Positions 1 through 8,159 of a stretch of 64,000 nt of DNA are shown in pieces. Source of the stretch: Herbihabitans rhizosphaerae (lineage in GTDB: Bacteria; Actinomycetota; Actinomycetes; Mycobacteriales; Pseudonocardiaceae); the NCBI RefSeq assembly GCF_004216555.1, contig NZ_SGWQ01000002.1, forward strand, positions 465,219 through 529,218, in the 5' to 3' direction. The notes beneath the pieces are model-generated. The model was not told the DNA's origin. It did not search any database and saw only the letters and a program-made list of their open reading frames with translations. Position numbers and translations under genes: made by a program. The stretch's first letter is position 1, and every line of letters starts with the position of its first letter.

Positions 1-269
1 CGGGGGAACAGCCGCTTGCCGATCAGGTTGGCCGACGCGCTGGCGCCGGCGATCGCGGCGACGCCACGGAACGCGGCACGGCGGCCGCGGCGGTTGCCGG
101 AGGCGAGAATCGTGGCCACGCTGAACCACAGCACACCGTGGTTGGCCGACCTGGTGAGCCGCTTGAGCCGGTAGTCCAGCTTGGTCTCCGGCAGCGCTCC
201 GAGCCTGCGCACCAGCGACTGGTCGAATCGGTTGACCTTGCGCGCGGAGCGCCGCACTCGTCTGATCAC
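1..269 (-). CDS. Lipid phosphatase/kinase (PAP2-diacylglycerol kinase type), N-terminal part only
   Basis: The gene reads leftward out of the window; only the first 89 or so residues are visible. The start is GTG at 269 (or the adjacent in-frame GTG at 272). The visible protein is basic at its start, then has a segment with the phrases RLTRSANHGVLWF and GVAAIAGASASANL, followed by KRLFP. That pattern recalls the N-terminal PAP2 domain of the actinobacterial proteins that join a phosphatidic-acid phosphatase to a lipid kinase domain. Such proteins are membrane-associated and act on phospholipid precursors. The catalytic histidines would lie beyond the window edge, so the family call rests on the N-terminal pattern alone. 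It diverges from pafA across about 235 bases. Confidence 0.5.
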   Translation of the reverse strand, partial: MIRRVRRSARKVNRFDQSLVRRLGALPETKLDYRLKRLTRSANHGVLWFSVATILASGNRRGRRAAFRGVAAIAGASASANLIGKRLFP

Positions 270-322
270 CACACCCGCACGTTAGTCACGCGGCGACCCG
301 GCTGCCGATTTGGGAGCTGACC

Positions 323-335
323 GTCCACAATGGAC
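323..335. repeat. Variant copy of the 13-bp palindrome (GTCCACAATGGAC)
   Basis: One mismatch from the GTCCACWGTGGAC family described at 8261. This is the only intergenic member seen, between the divergent lipid-phosphatase and pafA genes, where it could also act as a protein-binding site. Confidence 0.5.
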
Positions 336-505
336 ACACCTTCGACCGGCTCTTTTACGTTGCGCGGACGGTACGCGACGAAGCTCACAGAACGGCCGCG
401 AACTTCAGGTGACCCTCAGGTTAATCACTCTCGGCACGGTAACGAACTGGCCCACCCCCCGAACGGCGCACGGTCACTAGCCCGAATACGGCCTAGGCTG
501 TGAGG

Positions 506-1864
506 ATGCAGCGGCGGATCTTCGGAATCGAGACCGAGTTCGGCGTGACCTGTACGTTCCACGGTCAGCGCCGGCTGAGTCCTGATGAGGTAGCGCGCTA
601 CCTCTTTCGGCGGGTGGTCTCCTGGGGCCGTTCGTCGAACGTGTTCCTGCGCAACGGTTCTCGGCTGTACCTGGACGTCGGGTCACACCCCGAGTACGCC
701 ACGGCCGAGTGCGACGACCTGGTGCAGCTCGTGACGCACGACAAGGCGGGCGAGCGCATCCTCGAGGACCTGCTCGTCGACGCCGAGCGGCGGCTGGCCG
801 ACGAGGGCATCGGCGGCGACATCTTCCTGTTCAAGAACAACACCGACTCGGCTGGCAACTCCTACGGCTGCCACGAGAACTACCTGGTCACACGGGCCGG
901 GGAGTTCTCCAGGATCGCCGACGTGCTGCTGCCGTTCCTGGTCACCCGGCAGCTGATCTGCGGCGCCGGCAAGGTGCTGCAGACCCCGCGCGGCGCGGTG
1001 TACTGCCTGTCCCAGCGTGCCGAGCACATCTGGGAGGGCGTGTCCTCGGCGACCACCCGCTCGCGGCCGATCATCAACACGCGCGACGAGCCGCACGCCG
1101 ACGCCGAGCGCTACCGGCGGCTGCACGTGATCGTCGGCGACTCGAACATGGCGGAGCCGACCACGCTGCTCAAGGTGGGTACGGCCAACCTCGTGCTGGA
1201 GATGATCGAGGAGGGCGTGCAGTTCCGGGACTTCAGCCTGGACAACCCGATCCGTGCGATCCGCGAGATCAGCCACGACCTGACCGGGCGCAAGCCGGTG
1301 CGGCTGGCCGGCGGGCGCGAGGCGTCCGCGCTGGACATTCAGCGTGAGTACTACGAGCGGGCGCTCGAGCACGTGGCCCGCCGGTCGCCGGACCCGGTGG
1401 CGGAGCGCGTGATGGAGCTGTGGGGCCGCACCCTGGACGCGGTCGAGCACCAGCAGCTGGACAAGATCGACCGCGAGATCGACTGGGCGATCAAGCTGCG
1501 GCTGGTGAACCGCTACCGGCGCAAGCACGACATGGACCTGTCCAGCCCGCGCATCGCGCAGCTCGACCTGGCGTACCACGACATCAGACGCGGGCGCGGC
1601 GTGTTCGACCTGCTGCAACGCAAGGACCTGGTGCAACGGGTGACCGAGGACCCCGAGATCGAGGCCGCCAAGGACACGCCGCCGCAGACCACCCGCGCGA
1701 AACTGCGCGGTGACTTCATCGCGGCCGCACAGGAGGCCGGGCGCGACTTCACGGTCGACTGGGTGCACCTCAAGCTGAACGACCAGGCGCAGCGCACCGT
1801 GCTGTGCAAGGACCCGTTCCGCGCCGTCGACGAGCGAGTCGAGCGCCTGATCGCCTCGCTGTAG
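506..1864 (+). CDS. pafA: Pup--protein ligase PafA
   Basis: PafA uses ATP to attach the C-terminal glutamate of the small protein Pup to lysines of target proteins, marking them for the actinobacterial proteasome. I chose ATG at 506, not the GTG six bases upstream, because the protein then starts [13 protein letters not shown] and is 452 residues long, the usual length of the family. The N-terminal GIETEF motif supplies metal-binding glutamates, and D57 in [15 protein letters not shown] is the expected catalytic aspartate. The glutamine-synthetase-like fold fills about the first 370 residues and is followed by the small C-terminal domain. No purine-rich ribosome site precedes the start, so the message may be nearly leaderless. 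The other proteasome genes (pup, prcBA, dop) are not in the window. Confidence 0.97.
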   Translation: MQRRIFGIETEFGVTCTFHGQRRLSPDEVARYLFRRVVSWGRSSNVFLRNGSRLYLDVGSHPEYATAECDDLVQLVTHDKAGERILEDLLVDAERRLADEGIGGDIFLFKNNTDSAGNSYGCHENYLVTRAGEFSRIADVLLPFLVTRQLICGAGKVLQTPRGAVYCLSQRAEHIWEGVSSATTRSRPIINTRDEPHADAERYRRLHVIVGDSNMAEPTTLLKVGTANLVLEMIEEGVQFRDFSLDNPIRAIREISHDLTGRKPVRLAGGREASALDIQREYYERALEHVARRSPDPVAERVMELWGRTLDAVEHQQLDKIDREIDWAIKLRLVNRYRRKHDMDLSSPRIAQLDLAYHDIRRGRGVFDLLQRKDLVQRVTEDPEIEAAKDTPPQTTRAKLRGDFIAAAQEAGRDFTVDWVHLKLNDQAQRTVLCKDPFRAVDERVERLIASL

Positions 1865-1892
1865 ATCAAAACCTGACGTCTACCGTGACCCT

Positions 1893-2123
1893 GTGTCGAA
1901 CCTGAGCCTGACCGTGGTGATCACCCGTAAGGATGACCGCTACGTGGCGCAGTGTCTGGAGGTCGACGTGTCGAGCTTCGGCGACACGCACGACGAGGCA
2001 CCCGCCATGATCACAGAGGCGCTGCAGCTGTGGTTCGAGGAAGAACCGGTCCTGGACCACCTGCCGCGTCCGGTCGTGACGACGGTGGACGTCAACATTC
2101 CGGGTTACTCAGCGAGCCAGTAG
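1893..2123 (+). CDS. HicB-like antitoxin-fold protein, no HicA partner
   Basis: A 76-residue protein with GTG start. Its N-terminal half (LTVVITRKDDRYVAQCLEVD, then a TxxEA-like helix) matches the small beta-alpha fold of HicB antitoxins, which usually neutralise an adjacent HicA RNase toxin. There is no HicA-like double-stranded-RNA-binding ORF on either side, and there is no room for a C-terminal DNA-binding domain. It lies 28 bases after pafA and its last 19 bases overlap the end of the convergent oxygenase gene. It may be a solitary HicB-fold protein, a common class with no proven role, or an antitoxin orphan. The family assignment is from pattern only. Confidence 0.7.
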   Translation: MSNLSLTVVITRKDDRYVAQCLEVDVSSFGDTHDEAPAMITEALQLWFEEEPVLDHLPRPVVTTVDVNIPGYSASQ

Positions 2124-3100
2124 GGATCGACGATCTCCTGGCCGTAGCCGTGCTCGTGCTCCTCGAACGCGGGCCGGCGGCGGCCGGGTACCCGAACGTT
2201 GATCCGCTTGAGCCACCGGTCGGTGCCGTCGTACCGCGCCGTGAACGGCTGGCGACCGTGCACGACCGCGTCGTTGTCCATCACCAGCACGTCGCCGGGT
2301 TCGAGCGTGATCGAGTTGCCCACCCGGCGCAGTTCCTCGCCGAGCCGCAGGTACGCCACGCGGTACCGCCGGCCGGCGCGCTCCAGCGGCGTGTGCGCCG
2401 GATCGAAACGCAGGCAGACACCGTCCTCGCGCTCCCAGAGCGTCGGGACGGGTGGACTGTCGTCGTCGTAGGAGGACGAGTCGCCGTAGGAGTCGTCGGG
2501 CAGGATCGGCACGGTCGGCGTGGCGAGCAAGGCCCGGTCCGCGGCGTCCAACCGGGTGCGACGCACCGAGGCCACATGAGTGCTGACGCCGCCGCGGTTG
2601 CGCATGCAGGCGAGCATCAGCAGGTGCGCGCGGCGCGGGTGGAACGCGCCCTCGCAGTGTGGGCTGAGCTGCACGGCGCTGCTCATGCCGGTCTGCGCCA
2701 ACTCCTGATCGGCGGACGGCACGAGGTTGTGCACGAGTTTGCCGTCCTGCTGGCCGGCCCAGCCGAACGGGCGGCCCATCGCCGAGGCGAGCAACATCAT
2801 CATGATGTCCCACGACGCGGTGCGCACCGGTGACACATCCGACCAGTGCGGGGGAGTGCGGCCGATCCGTGTGTCGTCGACGGGCAGGCCGCGCAGGACG
2901 AACAGGCCCAGTTCCGGGTCGGGAGGGCTGAGCAACTCACGCACCGACGCGCCGATCTTGGCGGTCAGCTCGGGAGCGCGGCGGACCAGCTCGGGGTGAG
3001 CCGCGGTGCCGTACTCCAGGGCGAGGCGCTCGGTCAGATCGCTCAGCGTGCCAGCGGGTCCGGCGTCCAGCAGCCGGATCGGACCGGGTGACGAGGACAT
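2105..3100 (-). CDS. Fe(II)/2-oxoglutarate oxygenase of the amino-acid hydroxylase (AsnO/VioC, clavaminate synthase-like) type
   Basis: A 331-residue oxygenase. The iron ligands are visible as H148-x-E150 in LSPHCEGAFHPRRAHLLML and H281 in AVVHGRQPF, with a 2-oxoglutarate-binding arginine in DRWLKRINVRVPG. The His-x-Glu form (not His-x-Asp) and the sequence around it resemble enzymes that hydroxylate the beta-carbon of free amino acids such as asparagine or arginine for peptide natural products. Substrate is not readable. The start ATG lies 22 bases from a near-perfect iron box (3123-3141), so the gene should be derepressed when iron is scarce. That makes a role in making or tailoring a siderophore building block plausible, though no peptide synthetase is in the window. 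The end overlaps the HicB-like gene by 19 bases. Confidence 0.85.
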   Translation of the reverse strand: MSSSPGPIRLLDAGPAGTLSDLTERLALEYGTAAHPELVRRAPELTAKIGASVRELLSPPDPELGLFVLRGLPVDDTRIGRTPPHWSDVSPVRTASWDIMMMLLASAMGRPFGWAGQQDGKLVHNLVPSADQELAQTGMSSAVQLSPHCEGAFHPRRAHLLMLACMRNRGGVSTHVASVRRTRLDAADRALLATPTVPILPDDSYGDSSSYDDDSPPVPTLWEREDGVCLRFDPAHTPLERAGRRYRVAYLRLGEELRRVGNSITLEPGDVLVMDNDAVVHGRQPFTARYDGTDRWLKRINVRVPGRRRPAFEEHEHGYGQEIVDPYWLAE

Positions 3101-3122
3101 GCGGAAACGCTAACCTCGCGCA

Positions 3123-3141
3123 TTAGGTTAGGCAACCCTTA
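3123..3141. promoter_or_regulatory. Iron box (IdeR/DmdR-type operator)
   Basis: TTAGGTTAGGCAACCCTTA matches the 19-bp actinobacterial IdeR/DmdR consensus TTAGGTTAGSCTAACCTAA at 16 of 19 positions. It sits in the 60-base gap between the DUF445 gene and the oxygenase start. An extra half-site, CTAACCT at 3110-3116, forms a second inverted pair with TAGGTTAG at 3124-3131. The placement just upstream of the oxygenase start suits repression by the Fe(II)-bound regulator. Confidence 0.75.
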
Positions 3142-3160
3142 CTGACTGTCGGTCGGGTCA

Positions 3161-4405
3161 CTAGAGCATCTGTGGCAGATGCACGACGAGGAACGCCTGG
3201 AGTTCGCCGACCAACCCGCCGAGGATCGCGCCCACCGCGATCGCGGTCTTCTCGTCCTCCTTGAACGCCGGCCGCAGGATCTGGATGAACTGCGTCGGCG
3301 TCAGCTCGCGCATCTTCTCCCGGATCGTGGACTTGATGTCCAACGCCTTCTCGGTGTACTCGAACATGCTCTCTGCCGCGTCCGGAGCGGTCTCGATCAC
3401 CTTGGTGACCGCGGCCTGCTTCATCTCCCGGTAGCGCCGCCCGCCGACCGCGAGCACCACGAGCGGCTTGGCGATCCCGGCCTGCCGGTCGATCGTGCGC
3501 TGAACTTCCTTCTGTACCAACGCGATCAGCCGATCCGACTTCGGCCCGGTGAGCATGCCCTCGAACAGGTTGCGCGGGGTCAGGATCTCCTTGGCGATCA
3601 ACTCGCCGTACACCGAGGCGACCTCGTGCTGCCGGCGCAGGAACAGCCCGTGCACCTTGAGACCGAGGAACCGGCGCGGCTCGTTCGGCACGAACAGCAT
3701 GTTCAGCGCCACGTAGTCGGTGATCCAGCCGGTGGCGAATCCGAAGATCGGCATCACCAGCGCGTTGTGCGTGAGGGCCCACACGCACATCTGCACCAGC
3801 CCGATGATCGACCCGAAGTAGATGCCGGACCGCACCAGGAACTTGATCTCCGGCGTCGCGATGTCCTTGATCAGCCGGTTGACCAGGTCCTTGTCCCTGG
3901 ACAGGTTCGACACCACCATGTGCCGCACGTCCACGACCGAGTGGATGTCCTTGCGGATCTCCTCGGCGAGCTGTCGCAGCACCCTCGGCGCCTCGGCCTG
4001 CGCCCGCCTGATCAACAGCCGCTTGGCCTGGTCGGGGAGCGTTTCCCAGAGGCCGGGCTGGTACTCGACGAGCAGGCTTTCGGCCAGCTCCGCGATCGTG
4101 TCGTTCATCGGCCCGCGCATCTCCCGCGCGAGGTCGTCCGGGTCGATCCTGCCCATCACCTCCTGCAGGTCGACCAGATTGTTGGTGATCATGTCGTAGG
4201 CGATCGAGGCCATTTTCGGTGCGCGCCTGGGCAACATGCCCTGCCAGCCGAGGTACGGCGGGATTCCCTTGAACTCCAAGGGTTTGAACATCATCTGCAC
4301 GGCGAGCAACTTGGTCACGTAGCCGATCACCGCGGCCATGACGGGCATGGAGAGGTAGATCCACCAGTTCGCCTGGAAGTCGGCGACGATCTCCGACCAG
4401 CTCAC
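3161..4405 (-). CDS. DUF445 family membrane-anchored protein
   Basis: A 414-residue protein of the DUF445 (YheB-like) family. A membrane helix near residues 13-35 (WWIYLSMPVMAAVIGYVTK) is followed by the family's amphipathic repeat region with GWQGMLPRRAPKMA. A second hydrophobic stretch comes around residues 190-235, and a last one lies at the C-terminus (IAVGAILGGLVGELQAFLV). The function is unknown in the family. In Firmicutes a homologue is associated with sporulation or membrane structure, but nothing here points to that. It lies 35 bases after the SnoaL-type gene on the same strand and may be cotranscribed with it; the downstream oxygenase has its own iron-box promoter. Confidence 0.85.
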   Translation of the reverse strand: MSWSEIVADFQANWWIYLSMPVMAAVIGYVTKLLAVQMMFKPLEFKGIPPYLGWQGMLPRRAPKMASIAYDMITNNLVDLQEVMGRIDPDDLAREMRGPMNDTIAELAESLLVEYQPGLWETLPDQAKRLLIRRAQAEAPRVLRQLAEEIRKDIHSVVDVRHMVVSNLSRDKDLVNRLIKDIATPEIKFLVRSGIYFGSIIGLVQMCVWALTHNALVMPIFGFATGWITDYVALNMLFVPNEPRRFLGLKVHGLFLRRQHEVASVYGELIAKEILTPRNLFEGMLTGPKSDRLIALVQKEVQRTIDRQAGIAKPLVVLAVGGRRYREMKQAAVTKVIETAPDAAESMFEYTEKALDIKSTIREKMRELTPTQFIQILRPAFKEDEKTAIAVGAILGGLVGELQAFLVVHLPQML

Positions 4406-4440
4406 CCCGCCCCTTCCGCCGTGCGTGCCGGCCGATCATG

Positions 4441-5256
4441 TCACGGCGTCAGATCCGTCCTGACCTGGCCCGATTCGCCCATCGGGTAGGACAGATGCTG
4501 GTGGATCATGAGCCACCGGCCGTCCCGGCGCTGGAACACGCGAGTGCCGCGCGACCAGGTCGTGACCGACTCGCCGTCGTGGACGCGAACCCGGTCGAAC
4601 CCCCACGACACGGCGAGGTCGTCGCGCACCAGCACGGTGAGATCGGGTGTGTCGAAGTCCACGCCGGGCCCGGAGTCGAGCCCGCGCGCGCAGACCTCGC
4701 GGACGTCGTCCACGCCGACGTAGGCCAGCGGCCCGCCGTGCTCGTAGCTGACCACGTCGTCGGCGATGTGCGACATCAGCCCGTCGAGGTCCTTGTCCGC
4801 CGTCGTGCGCGACCAGTCCTCGTGCACCGCGCGCACCTCCCGTTCGGCCACCGCGAAATCGGCTGACAGGTCCGCGAACGAGTGGTGCTCGTGCGCCACC
4901 ACCCAGCGCCCGTTCTCTTTGCGCAGGCCCAGGGTCAGCCGCAGCCGCTGCTGGGGGATCGCGGTGAGTTCCTCCGGTGTCCCGCAGCGCAGCAGCGCGT
5001 GCGCGAACGCCACGTCCTCGCCCGCCGTCACGTCCAGCTCGACGATCTCGAAGCTCGCCCCGGCGGCCTGCCACTCGAAGAAGCCCGGCCAGGTGGCGCG
5101 GTAGTCGTCGATGCCGCGCACGCCGTCGTGCGGTGGCGGCACGTCGAACATCACGATGTCCTCGGCGTGGTCGGCGAGCACGCCGGCCATGTCGCCGGTG
5201 TGCACCGCGCTCGTCCAACGTTCGATCAGGTCCCGGATCCGCTGCTCGTCCGACAT
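4441..5256 (-). CDS. Double-domain SnoaL/NTF2-like protein
   Basis: A 271-residue protein made of two successive NTF2-like (SnoaL/DUF4440) cone-shaped domains, at about residues 5-125 and 140-260. Each begins with a helix of the type IRDLIERWTSAVHTGDMAGVLADHAEDIVMF and ends with GRWLMIHQHLS or GRWVVAHEHHS. Such domains bind small hydrophobic ligands or serve as isomerases, cyclases or protective proteins; no catalytic set is diagnostic here. The duplication within one chain suggests an internal dimer, where family members usually dimerise as separate chains. The gene lies 62 bases downstream of the LysR gene. Confidence 0.8.
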   Translation of the reverse strand: MSDEQRIRDLIERWTSAVHTGDMAGVLADHAEDIVMFDVPPPHDGVRGIDDYRATWPGFFEWQAAGASFEIVELDVTAGEDVAFAHALLRCGTPEELTAIPQQRLRLTLGLRKENGRWVVAHEHHSFADLSADFAVAEREVRAVHEDWSRTTADKDLDGLMSHIADDVVSYEHGGPLAYVGVDDVREVCARGLDSGPGVDFDTPDLTVLVRDDLAVSWGFDRVRVHDGESVTTWSRGTRVFQRRDGRWLMIHQHLSYPMGESGQVRTDLTP

Positions 5257-5318
5257 CGGCTCGTCCTCTCTCGAAGGGTGTCAGTCGAGAAGAAGACTCG
5301 CGCCGCCGCGGGAATTCA

Positions 5319-6245
5319 TCATGACTCCGGGGGAGTCGGCTGGGTCTGCCGTGCGGCGGCGTGGATCGCGCCCAGTGTCACCGCCACCGACGGCCTGCGC
5401 ACGCTCGCGGTGCGGGTGACCGCGTACACCTCGCGGGCGATCGTGCGGCCGGGCAGCCGGCGCACCGCGACACCCTGGTCGCCGGCCGCGAGGGTGAGTG
5501 CGGGTACGGCGGTGATCCCGATGCCTCGGGCGACCAGGCTGAGGATCGTGTGCAGGCCCTCGAACTCCCACGGCACCGGGCGCGCGCCGCCGACCGTGTC
5601 CAGCAGCCGCTCGACCGCTCGCCGGGACGGCTCGCCCGCTGGTGCTGCCATCCACGGCTGATCGCGGAGTTCCTGCAGGTCGACCGGCACGGTCGGGTCG
5701 GCCATCGCGTGCCCCTCGGGCAACGCGAGCACGACCGGGTCACGCCGCAGGTGGAAGAACTTGAGGGTGGACGGCGCCTGCTCGGGTGCCTTGCCGGTCC
5801 AGTCGTCGATCAGCGCGATGTCCACCTCGCCGCTCTGCACCTGGCGCAGGCCCTCGCCGGGCCGGGTCTGCCGGAGCACGAAGGTGAGGCCGGGGTGGTC
5901 GCCGAGACTGCGCGCCAGCGCGGGTGCGAAGGCGACGGCCGCGGTGGGGAAGCCGGTCACCACGACCCGCCCGGTCGGCGCGTTCTCCTGCGCGGACAGG
6001 TCCGCCTCGGCGGCTTCGACCAGCGTGAGGATCTCCTCCGAGCGCTCGGCGAGCCGGCGGCCGGCGTCGGTCAGCTCGGCGCTGCGGGCGGTGCGGTCCA
6101 GCAGCGCGACGCCCACCTCGCGTTCGAGCGCGGCGAGCTGTTGGGAGACGGCGGACGGCGTGTAGCCGAGTGACGATGCGGTCGCGGCGATGCTGCCTCG
6201 GCGTACGAATTCGGTCAACAATCTGAGACGGCGTAACTCCAGCAT
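5319..6245 (-). CDS. LysR-family transcriptional regulator
   Basis: A 308-residue LysR protein. Residues 1-60 form the winged helix-turn-helix (LRLLTEFVRRGSIAATASSLGYTPSAVSQQLAALE), followed by the linker helix and a periplasmic-binding-protein-like effector domain from about residue 90. It is transcribed divergently from the aminotransferase across 150 bases that hold an inverted repeat, GCTTGC at 6279-6284 and GCAAGC at 6302-6307. By the usual LysR logic it controls that neighbour and itself, with an effector related to the aminotransferase substrate or product. Confidence 0.92.
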   Translation of the reverse strand: MLELRRLRLLTEFVRRGSIAATASSLGYTPSAVSQQLAALEREVGVALLDRTARSAELTDAGRRLAERSEEILTLVEAAEADLSAQENAPTGRVVVTGFPTAAVAFAPALARSLGDHPGLTFVLRQTRPGEGLRQVQSGEVDIALIDDWTGKAPEQAPSTLKFFHLRRDPVVLALPEGHAMADPTVPVDLQELRDQPWMAAPAGEPSRRAVERLLDTVGGARPVPWEFEGLHTILSLVARGIGITAVPALTLAAGDQGVAVRRLPGRTIAREVYAVTRTASVRRPSVAVTLGAIHAAARQTQPTPPES

Positions 6246-6278
6246 CAGTTTTCCTTACGGTCGCCATCGGCGAGACTC

Positions 6279-6307
6279 GCTTGCAATGATGCTAGCTCTG
6301 AGCAAGC
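6279..6307. promoter_or_regulatory. Candidate LysR operator
   Basis: GCTTGC and its complement GCAAGC are separated by 17 bases in the gap between the divergent LysR and aminotransferase genes. It is a dyad of the loose type LysR proteins bind; only its position and symmetry support it. Confidence 0.35.
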
Positions 6308-6395
6308 ATGGAAAGTGATCCGGCCGGGTCACGGAGATTCGGGGATTTCCGTCGTTGTGTCAGCCGCCCGTCTCTCGTCGTGTCCTGGAGCCTTG

Positions 6396-7733
6396 ATGCC
6401 TGCCCTGAACCCGTCCGCCACCTGGTCGATGTCCGACCCGCGCCCCGTTCCGCTGTCGCCGACGTTGGCCGTGAACGAAGCACTCGTCCGCAAGAGACGG
6501 GAAGGGATGCGGGTCCTGCCGCTCGGTTTCGGTGAGGCGGGAATACCCATCCACCCAGCGCTGACCAGCGAACTCGCGGCCGCCGCCGGCCGTGGTGGCT
6601 ACGGCCCGGTGGCCGGGTCCGGCGAACTGCGCGAGGCGGCCGCCGGCTACTGGTGCCGCCGCGGCCTGCCGACCGACCCCGACTTCCTCGTCGCCGGCCC
6701 GGGGAGCAAGCCTCTTCTCTACGCGTTGCTGATGGCCGTCGGCGGAGACGTCGCCGTCGCATCACCCAGTTGGGTGAGCTACGCGGCGCAGGCCTCGCTC
6801 GTCGGCGTGGAGCCGATCCGGATCCCGACCGTGCCCGGCGAGGGCGGCGTGCCCGACCCGGAGTTGCTGGCCGAGGCGGCCACCGCGGCGAAGGCCGCCG
6901 GGCGCGCGATCCGGACCGTGATCGTCACGCTGCCGGACAACCCGACCGGCACGCTCGCCTCCGAGGACACCGTGCGCCGCCTGTGCACGGTCGCCAAGGA
7001 GCACGACCTGCTGATCATCTCCGACGAGATCTACCGCGACCTGGTGCACGACCCGTCGCGGCCGGTGCCCAGCCCGGCGCGGTGGGCGCCCGAGCGGACC
7101 GTGGTGACCACCGCGCTGAGCAAGCACCTCGCGGCCGGCGGCTGGCGCATCGGTGTCGCGCGGCTGCCGGACGGACCGTGTGGGTCGGCGCTGCTGTCCA
7201 GCGTGCGGGGGATCGCGAGCGAGATCTGGTCCAGCCCGCCCGCGCCGATGCAGCACGCGGCGGCGTTCGCCTTCGGTGAGCCGCCCGAGTTGCTGGAACG
7301 GGTGGACGCGAGCCGGGCGCTGCACGCGACGATCGTGAACGCGGTGGCCGACCGGTTCGAGGCGGCCGGCGCACGGGTGGTGCGGCCGGAGGCGGGGTTC
7401 TACACCTATCCGGACTTCGAGCCGATGCGGGAGAACCTGCGTGCGGCGCACGGAATCGAGACGGGCGCCGAGCTGACCGGCATGCTGCTCGAGCGGCACG
7501 GGCTGGGCGTGCTCCCGGCCAGCGCGTTCGGCGAGCCGGACGAGGCGCTGCGCATGCGGGTGGCGCCGAGCCTGATGTACGGGGAGAACGACACGCAGCG
7601 GCTCGCCGCGCTGGGTGCCGATGACCCGACCGAACTTCCCTGGATCGCCGACTCGCTCGATCGGCTGTCGGAGATCCTCGACGACGTGCTCGTGCCGGTG
7701 TGTGAACCGGTGCCGGCGCGAGCGGTGGCCTAG
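6396..7733 (+). CDS. Class I/II PLP-dependent aminotransferase
   Basis: A 445-residue fold-type I aminotransferase. The start ATG at 6396 is preceded by GGAG at 6387-6390; the frame is open further upstream but has no better start. Key features are the DNPTG phosphate/aldimine loop (LPDNPTGTLA), SDEIYRDLV, the PLP lysine K243 in TTALSKHLAAGGWRIG, and the carboxylate-binding arginine in ALRMRVAP. The pattern fits the aspartate/aromatic/alanine aminotransferase group; the substrate cannot be told. It is probably regulated by the divergent LysR protein and ends in a strong terminator. Confidence 0.88.
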   Translation: MPALNPSATWSMSDPRPVPLSPTLAVNEALVRKRREGMRVLPLGFGEAGIPIHPALTSELAAAAGRGGYGPVAGSGELREAAAGYWCRRGLPTDPDFLVAGPGSKPLLYALLMAVGGDVAVASPSWVSYAAQASLVGVEPIRIPTVPGEGGVPDPELLAEAATAAKAAGRAIRTVIVTLPDNPTGTLASEDTVRRLCTVAKEHDLLIISDEIYRDLVHDPSRPVPSPARWAPERTVVTTALSKHLAAGGWRIGVARLPDGPCGSALLSSVRGIASEIWSSPPAPMQHAAAFAFGEPPELLERVDASRALHATIVNAVADRFEAAGARVVRPEAGFYTYPDFEPMRENLRAAHGIETGAELTGMLLERHGLGVLPASAFGEPDEALRMRVAPSLMYGENDTQRLAALGADDPTELPWIADSLDRLSEILDDVLVPVCEPVPARAVA

Positions 7734-7751
7734 CTTTCCGCACCCGAGAAG

Positions 7752-7785
7752 GCCCGTCAGTCCTCGGGGGACTGACGGGCTTTTT
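7752..7785 (+). terminator. Rho-independent terminator of the aminotransferase gene
   Basis: A perfect 12-bp stem, GCCCGTCAGTCC (7752-7763) with GGACTGACGGGC (7769-7780), has a 5-base loop and is followed by TTTTT. It insulates the aminotransferase from the copper promoter that starts directly after it. Confidence 0.9.
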
Positions 7786-7789
7786 CATG

Positions 7790-7817
7790 TTGTCACCCTA
7801 CCCCCCTAGGGTATACA
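7790..7817 (+). promoter_or_regulatory. Copper operon promoter with CsoR operator in the spacer
   Basis: A sigma-70-like promoter is readable as TTGTCA (7790-7795), a 16-base spacer, and TATACA (7812-7817). The spacer and -10 carry TACCCCCCTAGGGTATA (7799-7815), a pseudo-palindrome of the kind bound by actinobacterial CsoR. Apo-CsoR bound there would block RNA polymerase, and Cu(I) would release it. The csoR start lies about 33 bases downstream. Confidence 0.8.
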
Positions 7818-7849
7818 GTCGGCAGTGGTTCGACCGACGAGGAGGCGCG

Positions 7850-8128
7850 ATGCGGGGTTACAGCGGCGACAAGGACGACTTCCTGAAACGGCTGCGGCGG
7901 ATCGAGGGGCAGATCCGAGGGCTGCAGCGGATGGTCGAGAACGACGAGTACTGCATCGACATCCTGACCCAGGTGTCCGCCGCGACCAAGGCGCTGCAGT
8001 CGGTGTCGCTCGGCCTGCTCGACGAGCACCTCAAGCACTGCGTGCACGAGGCGATCGTGGAGGGCGCCGACGCCGAGGAGAAGATCCGCGAGGCCAGTGA
8101 CGCGATCGCGCGTCTCGTCCGTTCCTGA
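7850..8128 (+). CDS. csoR: Copper-sensing repressor CsoR
   Basis: A 92-residue all-helical repressor (DUF156 family) that dissociates from DNA on binding Cu(I). The start ATG at 7850 follows GAGGAGG (7839-7845). The Cu(I) ligands are visible as C35 in NDEYCIDIL and H60/C64 in DEHLKHCVHEA, the Cys-His-Cys set that separates CsoR from formaldehyde- or nickel-sensing relatives. The helix signature LKRLRRIEGQIRGLQRM is typical. It is the first gene of a four-gene operon and autoregulates through the site at 7799-7815. Confidence 0.95.
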   Translation: MRGYSGDKDDFLKRLRRIEGQIRGLQRMVENDEYCIDILTQVSAATKALQSVSLGLLDEHLKHCVHEAIVEGADAEEKIREASDAIARLVRS

Positions 8129-8159
8129 CAGAAATCGTTGCGACACAAGGAGAACAGCA

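Noticed and set aside
683-1768. Long reverse-strand open frame opposite pafA (361 codons)
   Set aside because: It is a mirror of the strong third-position G/C of pafA; the product is Arg/His/Leu-rich with no family pattern. The same holds for long antisense frames at 3179-4489, 13351-15003, 15225-17270, 18455-19741 and 47048-48763.
1865-2200. HicA toxin partner for the HicB-like gene
   Set aside because: No small basic ORF with the HicA pattern is found on either strand next to it.
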